A DNA stretch of 37,356 nt from Desulfobacteraceae bacterium 4572_35.1 (GTDB taxonomy: Bacteria > Desulfobacterota > Desulfuromonadia > Desulfuromonadales > Desulfuromonadaceae). Position 1 is the first letter of the stretch, and every line of letters starts with the position of its first letter. The stretch is from contig NBLX01000010.1 of NCBI GenBank assembly GCA_002084705.1, positions 1 to 37,356 on the forward strand, written 5' to 3'. Both the position numbers and the translations under genes were made by a program. The notes beneath the pieces were generated by a model. It saw nothing but the letters and a program-made list of their open reading frames with translations. It did not search any database and had not been told where the DNA came from. Positions 29,733 to 36,301 of this stretch are shown piece after piece.

Positions 29733-29954
29733 TTATGAAATCATCACGGCTTCACTAAAGGAGAGCAGTAGTGACTCGCCCATTGGATCAATACATAGTG
29801 TGCTGTCGGGTAGGTGAGAAAGTGCATCGCGTAGCTTGCCTACAGTGTCAACATCGTCTATTTCAACAGCGGGTGGTTCACGATGGTGCTGTGCGGCAAA
29901 ATATGCCTCTTTTGATGGATAGCTTTTATCCCAAACTGTTACGCCCATTGCCAT
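29733..29954 (-). CDS. Small early protein
   Basis: 73 aa, AGGAGG before the ATG. MAMGVTVWDKSYPSKEAYFA followed by an acidic segment (VEIDDVDTVGKLRDALSHLP). The final residues (DPMGESLLLSFSEAVMIS) are hydrophobic. Unknown family. Its mRNA end would be formed by HHR-B. Confidence 0.72.
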   Translation of the reverse strand: MAMGVTVWDKSYPSKEAYFAAQHHREPPAVEIDDVDTVGKLRDALSHLPDSTLCIDPMGESLLLSFSEAVMIS

Positions 29955-29970
29955 TATTGCCTCCTGATTT

Positions 29971-30579
29971 TTAACCTAATGCAATCATTTGATAGCTGCC
30001 GTCTTCTTGCTGCTCATAAACCCGCACATAGGTCTTTGACCCTGTCACTTGCAAGCTTTCGCCTATGGCGGTCATGGCTCTTTTCCAGCGATCGTCAGCA
30101 ATTTCTAAGCGGCGCAAACTGAGAATACGCTTGGTGTCGACGCGGCCTTCCTTATCGACCTGAAAGGCATCGTTCACCAGCGCCATAATTTCAACAGCTG
30201 CTCCCTTGCTCCAACCGTGAATACATTCATCAATCAATGACTTGGCTACCTGTAGGCGTTCATCAAAAACAAGTTGGTCGTTAATGGCACGACATACCTT
30301 AAATTTTCCATCAAATGATGTGAGAGTGATGTTTCCTTTTGTACCGCCTAACTTGGCTCCAAATCGTTCAAAACTAAGTTCTGCAAAGGCTTCGATATCA
30401 CCCATCAATCCAAGTTTGAAATCATTGAGCAGGTTTGACATGCGCTTACTGTTAACAACGATCTCTCGCACAAGGCTGTCGCGGGTTCGATCAATCTCGC
30501 TAATGGTTTCGAGGGGGATAAGTCGTCCCACTCGGTCTTCCATGTAGCCTTCTGGTATTTGTTTTACTGTCGCTTCCAT
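29971..30579 (-). CDS. DUF3164 family protein (Mu-like early gene)
   Basis: 202 aa, AAGGAG before the ATG. YMEDRVGRLIPLETISEIDR near the start, SLVREIVVNSKRMSNLLNDF and NITLTSFDGKFKVCRAINDQ are the DUF3164 signature. The family is widespread in Mu-like phages downstream of MuB. Helical, with a possible coiled coil at 30-60. Its role is unknown; it may act with transposition or host takeover. Confidence 0.9.
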   Translation of the reverse strand: MEATVKQIPEGYMEDRVGRLIPLETISEIDRTRDSLVREIVVNSKRMSNLLNDFKLGLMGDIEAFAELSFERFGAKLGGTKGNITLTSFDGKFKVCRAINDQLVFDERLQVAKSLIDECIHGWSKGAAVEIMALVNDAFQVDKEGRVDTKRILSLRRLEIADDRWKRAMTAIGESLQVTGSKTYVRVYEQQEDGSYQMIALG

Positions 30580-30607
30580 TGGGTTTTAATCTCCTTTTAA
30601 AAGTTGT

Positions 30608-30802
30608 TTAAACAGGTACTAAACGGCCAATGCCGTTAGTGATATTGATTGCGTGAGTGCGTTGCACCACTTTTACAATTCGGCTTTCGTAGTACTTTGG
30701 CAAGGCAACGTATTGATCAAAGGTGATGCCAAAAATTCGCGCCATGTTTGAGTTCACAAAGCGTTTCCCTAATAGTTCAAGGGTGTCATCGTTGATTCTC
30801 AT
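30608..30802 (-). CDS. Small early protein
   Basis: 64 aa from the ATG at 30802, GGAGG upstream, overlapping the previous gene by 17 nt. MRINDDTLELLGKRFVNSNM followed by ARIFGITFDQYVALPKYYES: a phage-type short helical protein that ends in a beta segment. No family recognised. Confidence 0.7.
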   Translation of the reverse strand: MRINDDTLELLGKRFVNSNMARIFGITFDQYVALPKYYESRIVKVVQRTHAINITNGIGRLVPV

Positions 30803-31118
30803 GCACGCCTCCGTTCTGTGAGCAAGATTTACACGCCTTATACTGCTGGACCCTCTGAGAGTTGGTGGCAGCAAAGGGGCGACGTTTTGTGTCAACACAC
30901 TTACCTAGTGGTATGGTTCCCATTATTGGACACTCAACGCTGGTACGGCCAAATACCTCTTCAACTCGCTGTAACACTGCCGATGGATCGCCAGCGTAGC
31001 TATTGCTTACGATTTGGCTGATAGTGCTGGCACTGTAGCCGAGTGCTCGTGACACAACGGCTTGACTGCTCTCGGCAATGGCCTTGCGTAATAGTTTTAG
31101 GCGGTCATCGTTACTCAT
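30786..31118 (-). CDS. XRE-like HTH protein with C-terminal cysteine motif
   Basis: 110 aa from the ATG at 31118, with GGGGG upstream. SNDDRLKLLRKAIAESSQAV and VSRALGYSASTISQIVSNSY are a Cro-type helix-turn-helix. The second half has CPIMGTIPLGKC and YKACKSC, a four-cysteine set that may bind zinc. Similar regulators lie between MuB and DUF3164 in related phages. Probable early transcription regulator. Confidence 0.82.
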   Translation of the reverse strand: MSNDDRLKLLRKAIAESSQAVVSRALGYSASTISQIVSNSYAGDPSAVLQRVEEVFGRTSVECPIMGTIPLGKCVDTKRRPFAATNSQRVQQYKACKSCSQNGGVHENQR

Positions 31119-31704
31119 GGGTGCCCCCTTTTGCGCTCCAGACGACCTCATTAGTGTTGGGATCGAAAATCTGTTGAACACGCTGAATTTGTGGTGGTTT
31201 TGGGCCTGTGTGTCTCATGAGGCGATAAGCTCCAGCTGCGCCACCTTTGCCGCCTGACATTTTTAAATACTTAGCTTTTGTGAGTGCTTGGCAGTATTTC
31301 TTGGCAGTGTTTTCCTTGATTTGACAATCTTCAGTGCTTGCTTTGATGGCGAGCTCTGTGGCGGTGAAGGCTTTGAGAATGCGCATGGTGCGCCACAGAT
31401 TAATATTGCCTTGCCCTTGGGTTACGTGAGTGCCGTCGGTGCGTACTCTTGGAGCATCAATGCCTACATCCTTAATCAAGGTGTAAAGTGTCAACGGCCG
31501 ACCAGGAGCTTCACGCTTGCCCACCATCTTTAAATATCCAGCATTAGTTAACCCTGTCATGTAATCCCGAACCGACTCAGGCTTTAAGCTGGTGTGGACC
31601 CTAACGTCAGTAACGGTGAATTCAGTACGCAGTGCTCGTATCACTTTCCAAACGGCATTGCGGCTATCAATACCGTTGAGCTTATCTAGTGGTTTACGTG
31701 CCAT
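31111..31704 (-). CDS. Protein with two winged-helix-like repeats, coupled to MuB
   Basis: 197 aa; the ATG at 31704 overlaps the MuB stop (TAATG) with GGAGG upstream. Two similar halves: NAVWKVIRALRTEFTVTDVR ... MTGLTNAGYLKMVG and INLWRTMRILKAFTATELAI ... CQALTKAKYLKMSG. Each reads as a winged helix (helix, helix, recognition helix, GYLKM wing). It likely binds DNA as an internal dimer. The tandem design next to MuB suggests a regulator of transposition or early transcription. Family not named. Confidence 0.8.
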   Translation of the reverse strand: MARKPLDKLNGIDSRNAVWKVIRALRTEFTVTDVRVHTSLKPESVRDYMTGLTNAGYLKMVGKREAPGRPLTLYTLIKDVGIDAPRVRTDGTHVTQGQGNINLWRTMRILKAFTATELAIKASTEDCQIKENTAKKYCQALTKAKYLKMSGGKGGAAGAYRLMRHTGPKPPQIQRVQQIFDPNTNEVVWSAKGGTHE

Positions 31705-32438
31705 TACAGCCTCCGTGCTGGCGCGCTGCCAGTGTAGAGTGGACGTGTACCCCAATCTTCAAGGGTGATTTCGTCGTAGCCCATGTTGACGGCCTCGGTG
31801 CGAATTTGCTCGATGTTGACGCAAATACGGCGAACAGATCCATCAGATGCTTTGTAGACTTTTTCGAGCAAGTTGCTCTCGATTTCAATCTCTGGGCAGT
31901 AGAGTTTTGCTAGGGATAAGCAGTCTTTAAAGTCGGCTGGCTGTGCTGGAACCCAGTCGAGTATGCGACTATGGAAACGCTCCCAGCGTTCTAGTTTTTT
32001 TGGTAGCCGTTCTTCGCCGATGAGCAGTATGGCTGCGCCTGATCCTTCGTGTAGATCGCGGATAATCTCGACCACTTTCTTTTCAGCGAGATAGTCCATT
32101 TCATCGACAATGAGTGGACGCTCAGAGCAGGCAAGTTGCTCGCAGATTTGATCGGTCATCCCGTAGATTGTGCCTGTATCTGGCAAACCCATCTCTTTGA
32201 GTATGGCCTGCAGAACAGCTTTGCGGCTCCACGTGCTTTTGCACTCTATGTAGTAGGCTCCTGTTTTATTGGCGGTGTAGGCTGCAGCGGTACTCTTGCC
32301 GAACCCTGCGGGGCCGTACATGCAAACCATGCCGGGTAAGTGGGCTGGGCGTTTCATTGCGGCCTCGAGTGCGCTGTGGCACAGTGCCACGTTTGCAAGG
32401 GCTGCGACGGTGTTGCTTGATTGGGCATTAACTGTCAT
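31704..32438 (-). CDS. B: MuB-like transposition ATPase
   Basis: 244 aa from the ATG at 32438, AGGAGG upstream. AAA+ motifs: Walker A YGPAGFGKST (41-50), Walker B PLIVDEMDYL (108-117), sensor-like segment GAAILLIGEERLP. MuB forms ATP-dependent filaments on target DNA, delivers it to the MuA transpososome and gives target immunity. It is shorter than Mu B (312 aa) and lacks the N-terminal HTH extension, as in D3112- and Tn552-like relatives. Confidence 0.92.
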   Translation of the reverse strand: MTVNAQSSNTVAALANVALCHSALEAAMKRPAHLPGMVCMYGPAGFGKSTAAAYTANKTGAYYIECKSTWSRKAVLQAILKEMGLPDTGTIYGMTDQICEQLACSERPLIVDEMDYLAEKKVVEIIRDLHEGSGAAILLIGEERLPKKLERWERFHSRILDWVPAQPADFKDCLSLAKLYCPEIEIESNLLEKVYKASDGSVRRICVNIEQIRTEAVNMGYDEITLEDWGTRPLYTGSAPARRL

Positions 32439-32461
32439 ACTGTTTCCTCCTGTCATACAAA

Positions 32462-32508
32462 GGCTCATTCATTGAGCCGGTTTAAGCCACGTTACAGCGT
32501 GGCTTTTT
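32462..32508. terminator. Two adjacent hairpins between MuA and MuB genes; plus-strand terminator form
   Basis: GGCTCA-TTCAT-TGAGCC (32462-32478) and AAGCCACG-TTACAG-CGTGGCTT (32484-32505) followed on the plus strand by TTTTT. On the sense (minus) strand the T tract is only two bases. So the second hairpin is a good terminator for antisense transcription, or a stabilising hairpin at the end of the MuA message. Confidence 0.6.
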
Positions 32509-32510
32509 CT

Positions 32511-34598
32511 TTATTGGTTGATTGCCAAATCTGCTTCCATCTCTTTAAACGATTGCCAGATCGGTGTTCGCGGGAACGCTTTGTAAAACTTTTGCAGGTG
32601 AGTATCTATCTCGTGCCCTGCATGGTGTTGTGCATCGAGATCGCACCAGAGGCGGTACTTATCGCGGTTGTTGTGTGGGATCTCAATTTGTTCGGTTGTT
32701 TCCATCTCGGCTATGAGTTTCTCACGGGCTTCAACCACATCGGGCTGTGCGGTGATCGTAATAACTCCGTTGCGTTCTTCGTGTATCTCATCAAGCTTGT
32801 TCATCGCCCGTTTCTTGCGCCCCAAAAAGCGCAGTTCTCGGGCATATTCAACGGCAGACTCCTCAAACTTATCGGATTTGTTTTTTTCAAACGTTGCTCG
32901 GCAGATCAGCCTATCTTCCATGTCGCGCACCAAAACAAAACTTCCATCTTGAGGTTCGTATTCGATAAAAACCTGCTCACCGTGGTAAGGCTCAAGCTTA
33001 GAGCTGGAATAGGTGTTGCAAAAAAGGCGCACTTCGCATCGGTTGCATTTGACCTGCTGGCGTGGTCGAAAGAGGTCTGTCAGTTCTTTTGGCTCTACGG
33101 TTTCAGGCACCCAGCCTTGTGCTAGGTGCATGTTCCAGCATTCTTGCGGGGTCATGTGGCGTCTGTTTCCCCCAGCGTCGGTGATTTTTTCCAAACCGCT
33201 ATGTGGGGTGTTGTTGTAGCGCTCAACCGCCACCGCACAGAGGTCTAGAAACTGCGGCCAACTTGGGAGTAAATTACTGCTGCCGGGGTTCTTAATCTCC
33301 TTGAGGAGCAAGCGATCTGTCTTGTGGGCAATGCTGCCATCCATGTCCTTACCCATATAGGTTGGCAGTTGCTTGGCGGCGCGAATCCATAACGATTTTT
33401 GCATTCTTTCGACCATACCTCGGGCTTGGCTATTGCCGACAATGCCAGTTTTGTAAGTGATGCCAAGTCGGGCGTAGCGACCAAAGGCAGGGTGAGCATT
33501 CACTGCGGCCTTGTTACCGCTGCCTGGGTCGGTGTAAAAGATGGCTGGAATACCGCCGCAGGGCTTATCTTCGCTGGTACTGATAGCATGACGCAGAGCA
33601 TCTGCAACGGTTTCGGCAGATTCGGCTAAGCCGACAGACCAGCCAGTGACCATACGGGTTGCGCTGTCGATTACGGCACAGCATTCTGGTTTAAATGGGC
33701 GACCATGTACTGGGTGAGCCACTTTGGCTTTAAAGCTGTGGCCATCACATTCGACAACGTCAAGCGGCAGCAAATTTGAGGTATCGCGACGACGAAAGCC
33801 TTTGAGTGCTTTGATCTCTTTAGTGCTCATGCGGCCTTTGTGCTGATCGACATTGCTCATTTTTGCCAACAGCCTGTAGCACTGTGATTGGCTAGGCATT
33901 TTGATCTCTTTGGGGATGATCAGCTTCAGCTCATCTAATGCGTCTTGTACACTGGGTTTTTGTGGCTTTTGATAGCACTTTAAAAACCATGGAGCATAAG
34001 CGGGAACTTCACGCTTTCTGGTTTGTTTTGGGGCGAGCGCTGTGTTACCTAATGCGGCAAGTTCACGCCAGCGGTAGATAGTGCGGCGCGACAGCACGTT
34101 TTTACCTTTGCCGCCCGCGCTGCGAGCATTAGCGATAGGAACCAATGCTTGTATGTGTGGCGGTAATACGTCGTTCTCAGCTTGAGTGATAACTTGATCT
34201 ATTGCTTTATTTAGGCTGTGTGCTTGCGCTACAGAATCAATTAATTTCAAAATGACATAACGGGCGTTCATGGTGCTGCGCTGCCAGCCAGCTAAACGTG
34301 CTGAGTCTGGCAGATCGGCAATCTCTGCTGGTAAATTCGTATTAGTTGCTGCCGGTAGATTGCAGCTTGGTTCAGGTACTTCAGCGATAGCGGTATTGAG
34401 TAGGGAGTCTTGTGCTTGCGTTGGTAGGCTGCTGATATGGTATTCAAACGCTTTTGTGCCAACCTTTTTTCGGCTTTGCCACTCATCGCGTTTGGCCCGA
34501 CGCTTAACGCCACTTTCAGACGCTGGGGTTTTTGGCAGCTTCAGCTCTGCTAGATCCCCAGCTGTAAACCATTCTTTAATGTCTGTTTTAACACTCAT
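32511..34598 (-). CDS. A: MuA-like DDE transposase
   Basis: 695 aa, AGGATG before the ATG. N-terminal Mu HTH domain (EWFTAGDLAELKLPKTPASE ... YHISSLPTQAQ), then end-binding domains, and a DDE core with D285 (VVECDGH), D357 (FYTDPGSG) and E397 (GMVERMQ). The C-terminal beta-barrel and MuB-contacting tail follow. A CNRCEVRLFC triple cysteine near residue 525 is not a usual MuA feature. It catalyses replicative transposition and binds the three end sites at 37183-37342. Its start lies 16 nt from the 3' end of HHR-A. Confidence 0.95.
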   Translation of the reverse strand: MSVKTDIKEWFTAGDLAELKLPKTPASESGVKRRAKRDEWQSRKKVGTKAFEYHISSLPTQAQDSLLNTAIAEVPEPSCNLPAATNTNLPAEIADLPDSARLAGWQRSTMNARYVILKLIDSVAQAHSLNKAIDQVITQAENDVLPPHIQALVPIANARSAGGKGKNVLSRRTIYRWRELAALGNTALAPKQTRKREVPAYAPWFLKCYQKPQKPSVQDALDELKLIIPKEIKMPSQSQCYRLLAKMSNVDQHKGRMSTKEIKALKGFRRRDTSNLLPLDVVECDGHSFKAKVAHPVHGRPFKPECCAVIDSATRMVTGWSVGLAESAETVADALRHAISTSEDKPCGGIPAIFYTDPGSGNKAAVNAHPAFGRYARLGITYKTGIVGNSQARGMVERMQKSLWIRAAKQLPTYMGKDMDGSIAHKTDRLLLKEIKNPGSSNLLPSWPQFLDLCAVAVERYNNTPHSGLEKITDAGGNRRHMTPQECWNMHLAQGWVPETVEPKELTDLFRPRQQVKCNRCEVRLFCNTYSSSKLEPYHGEQVFIEYEPQDGSFVLVRDMEDRLICRATFEKNKSDKFEESAVEYARELRFLGRKKRAMNKLDEIHEERNGVITITAQPDVVEAREKLIAEMETTEQIEIPHNNRDKYRLWCDLDAQHHAGHEIDTHLQKFYKAFPRTPIWQSFKEMEADLAINQ

Positions 34599-34613
34599 AT
34601 CAACATCCTATTT

Positions 34614-34682
34614 GGCTACTCATCAGGCCAAAGCCGCCATGCTTTGACGACCGCCACCAGTGTGTACTGCTGTCGGTTTCGT
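34614..34682 (-). ncRNA. Hammerhead ribozyme HHR-A in the transposase leader
   Basis: Minus strand 5' to 3': AC, GAAA (34680-34677), stem III ACCG...CGGU with inner CAGU/ACUG hairpin, GUC (34651-34649), stem I GUCAAAG/CUUUGGC with loop CAUGGCGG, CUGAUGA (34626-34620), GU. Stem II is GU/AC here but GC/GC in the other two copies, a compensatory change. Loop-I UGGC can pair with GCCA in the tail. Cleavage between 34649 and 34648 would leave the transposase mRNA with a 50-nt 5'-OH leader starting at a hairpin. Confidence 0.88.
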
Positions 34683-34751
34683 TTTTAAAAACTTCCTCAC
34701 TTTGTGCTACTCTGTGAAGGCTCAGAACACATTTCACACAAAGGAGAAAAA

Positions 34752-34985
34752 CTATGAATGACGAACAAGAACTGCTCGAAAACATCTTGACCGCTGAGGA
34801 ACGATCTTCGCTCCTCCTTCTTCTACGGTAAGCCCTGGGTTGTTCGCATCAACGCGGTGGGTGTAAGCTAAAAGCGCTTCTGCCTCAGTGAGAACCCACC
34901 GCGCCTCACTGATCCTTACCCCATCAAGCAGCTTCACAATTTCATGCGCTGTCGAGTATGCTTCTTTTGCAGTCATTTCTTTCAT
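34752..34985 (-). CDS. Small early protein upstream of the transposase
   Basis: 77 aa, GAGGGGGGAG before the ATG, overlapping the previous TGA (ATGA). MKEMTAKEAYSTAHEIVKLL and ISEARWVLTEAEALLAYTHR are helical and well formed. The end (QRSRCFRAVLVRHS) is basic and may be the product of drift. A convergent short ORF with a good Shine-Dalgarno overlaps its 3' end on the other strand. No family recognised. Confidence 0.72.
   Translation of the reverse strand: MKEMTAKEAYSTAHEIVKLLDGVRISEARWVLTEAEALLAYTHRVDANNPGLTVEEGGAKIVPQRSRCFRAVLVRHS
34754..34831 (+). other. Antisense mini-ORF with strong ribosome site (25 aa)
   Basis: AAAGGAGAAAAACT precedes an ATG giving MNDEQELLENILTAEERSSL followed by LLLLR. 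Upstream on the plus strand TGCTACTCT fits an extended -10 and TGTGAA/TTCACA form an inverted repeat before the Shine-Dalgarno. It opposes the early operon and could be a tiny antisense gene or chance. Confidence 0.35.
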
Positions 34986-35458
34986 AACTCTCCCCCCTCA
35001 ATTACTGCCAATAGCGCCTTGCGCTTACGCTTTTGTGCTCGTGCCGCGCTCTCGGCTTCATCGTATTGTTGTATCTCCGCTCGCAGTGCATCAGGTGCTT
35101 GCAGGGCATAAATTCCAGCAGCATCGGCAAGTACACGTATAGGTGCTGTAGATCCGGTGGCATGACAAAGTGCCGGCAAAAATTCGGCAGGTAAGCGATG
35201 AGGGTGACTGTCAGCAACCCAGCTATTGATCATATGAATGCTGATCTCGGCTCCTGTGAGTAAGCTCAGTTCATCCGCGATGGTTTCACGACTCTTAGGA
35301 GCTTGCTTGATCGCCTGCTTTACCGCCGCTAACAACTTCACCGACACACACATTGTTCCTGGTGCATGTTCAATGCGCTCGCAGCGCTGCTGAGTCAGTA
35401 AATCGAACAAGCTCATTTGCTTGTCATTGATAACAGTTTTTTGTTTTCTATTTGTCAT
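34982..35458 (-). CDS. Early regulatory protein, CII/CP76-like
   Basis: 158 aa, GGGTGAGG before the ATG. After a SLFDLLTQQR start, ELSLLTGAEISIHMINSWVA and HRLPAEFLPALCHATGSTAP, then IRVLADAAGIYAL match the pattern of phage CII-like (CP76) regulators: an HTH followed by a helix containing the conserved ATGS. The C-terminus is a basic/acidic helix (DEAESAARAQKRKRKALLAV). It follows ner and is probably a transcription regulator of the early operon. Confidence 0.75.
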   Translation of the reverse strand: MTNRKQKTVINDKQMSLFDLLTQQRCERIEHAPGTMCVSVKLLAAVKQAIKQAPKSRETIADELSLLTGAEISIHMINSWVADSHPHRLPAEFLPALCHATGSTAPIRVLADAAGIYALQAPDALRAEIQQYDEAESAARAQKRKRKALLAVIEGGEL

Positions 35459-35470
35459 TGCCTCACCCTA

Positions 35471-35484
35471 ACTACCTTGGTAGT
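35471..35484. promoter_or_regulatory. Inverted repeat between ner and the next early gene
   Basis: ACTACC-TT-GGTAGT, 12 nt before the start of the CII-like gene and 11 nt after the ner stop. Could be an operator of a small dimeric regulator or a short leader hairpin covering the ribosome site. Confidence 0.5.
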
Positions 35485-35494
35485 ATTGCCAACA

Positions 35495-35692
35495 TCAGGC
35501 CGCGTACTGTTTAAATAATTTTTCTACTGGCACACCGAGCTTGCTTGCAATCGCGTTAGCAATTCGACGGCTTGACCAACGTCCGTGGATCACGCCATTT
35601 ACAGTGACAGGGCTAACCCTTAAAGCTATTGCGATTTCGATTTGAGACACGTCTTTTTCAACCATTAAGGCGCGTATTTTTCGTGGGGTCAT
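35495..35692 (-). CDS. ner: Ner-like HTH regulator, first early gene
   Basis: 65 aa from the ATG at 35692 (MTPRKIRALMVEKDVSQIEI), chosen over an ATG four codons upstream because GGAGA is 6 nt away. IEIAIALRVSPVTVNGVIHG-RWSSRRIANAIASKLGVP is a helix-turn-helix of the Ner/Nlp type. In Mu, Ner is a Cro-like protein that turns down both early and repressor promoters. It starts the minus-strand early operon, divergent from the plus-strand immunity genes. Confidence 0.82.
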   Translation of the reverse strand: MTPRKIRALMVEKDVSQIEIAIALRVSPVTVNGVIHGRWSSRRIANAIASKLGVPVEKLFKQYAA

Positions 35693-35706
35693 TGGAGTCT
35701 CCATCT

Positions 35707-36063
35707 ATGATTGATGTTGTGCATTCTATCTCTGATATCATTAATTCAATCTTGGCAATTCTCGCGAGTATTATTGCTATTGCTCCTGTGGTAAAAAGGC
35801 GCTGGGATAAAGCCAAATCAAAAAAGATAGAAACAACCCCAAACGTCACTGCAAGCTGTCCAATTGGCAACAGTAAAGAATCAAGGTACGGCAGTTTTTT
35901 CATGTCTGACATGGGAGCTATTCTCCTTTTGTTTTCATTGGCTAACTTATTATTTATGCCTTTTTTCACAGCCAATAATGCAGACTTAACTCTAGGCAAT
36001 TTATGCAGCGTTGCCGTTGCATCTTGCGGAGTAATTGTTGGCTATATGGCGGTTAACAAATAA
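35707..36063 (+). CDS. Small membrane protein, divergent from ner
   Basis: 118 aa from the ATG at 35707, with GGAG 9 nt upstream. TM segments about 7-27 (SISDIINSILAILASIIAIA), 70-88 (AILLLFSLANLLFMPFF) and 98-115 (LCSVAVASCGVIVGYMAV). A basic-polar loop (VKRRWDKAKSKKIETTPNVT) lies between. Lying in the immunity region on the repressor strand, it may be lysogeny-expressed, for example for exclusion. No family recognised. It starts only 14 bp from the ner start in the opposite direction. Confidence 0.62.
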   Translation: MIDVVHSISDIINSILAILASIIAIAPVVKRRWDKAKSKKIETTPNVTASCPIGNSKESRYGSFFMSDMGAILLLFSLANLLFMPFFTANNADLTLGNLCSVAVASCGVIVGYMAVNK

Positions 36064-36142
36064 GCCCACAACAGGGGTGTTTATACTGGCTCATAGGGCC
36101 TCCTTTTTTTACTTTTAAAGCCTAACTTCTTTTGTTTTGTGG

Positions 36143-36300
36143 GGTCAGAATTGCACATAATTATACGCATGTCAATATAAAGTTACGCGGTCAGTTTCTC
36201 TTTTTGCGCACGTTGTGCGAATAATCATAAACTGCCTATATTATCAACAGCTTACGTACAATCTGACCTTTTTGTGCTTGGTCAGATTCGAGGTCAGATT
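36143..36300. promoter_or_regulatory. Operator-like array of GGTCAG words
   Basis: Five copies: GGTCAGAATT (36143-36152), GGTCAGTTT (36189-36197), AATCTGACC on the other strand (36260-36268), GGTCAGATT (36280-36288) and GGTCAGATT (36292-36300). Three cluster immediately before the repressor start. The array sits about 1.1 kb from the phage end, like the Mu operator/transposition enhancer. Likely bound by the repressor and by the MuA N-terminal domain. The rest of the gap (36064-36142) shows nothing recognisable. Confidence 0.65.
36213..36242 (+). promoter_or_regulatory. Candidate promoter of the repressor gene
   Basis: TTGTGC (36213-36218), 18-bp spacer, TATATT (36237-36242). Initiation would fall near 36249, upstream of three GGTCAG-type words, so the repressor would control its own synthesis. 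Confidence 0.5.
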
Positions 36301-36301
36301 C

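Noticed and set aside
32462-32505. Hairpins between MuA and MuB as a degenerate ribozyme
   Set aside because: No CUGAUGA or GAAA core; simple hairpins.
32421-33125. Long plus-strand frame of 234 codons over the MuB/MuA junction
   Set aside because: It is antisense to the well-conserved MuA gene, lacks a ribosome site and runs over the two hairpins; a shadow frame.
35658-35999. Minus-strand 113-codon frame opposite the small membrane gene
   Set aside because: The plus-strand frame has clear TM segments and a ribosome site; the minus frame has neither a start signal nor a family.
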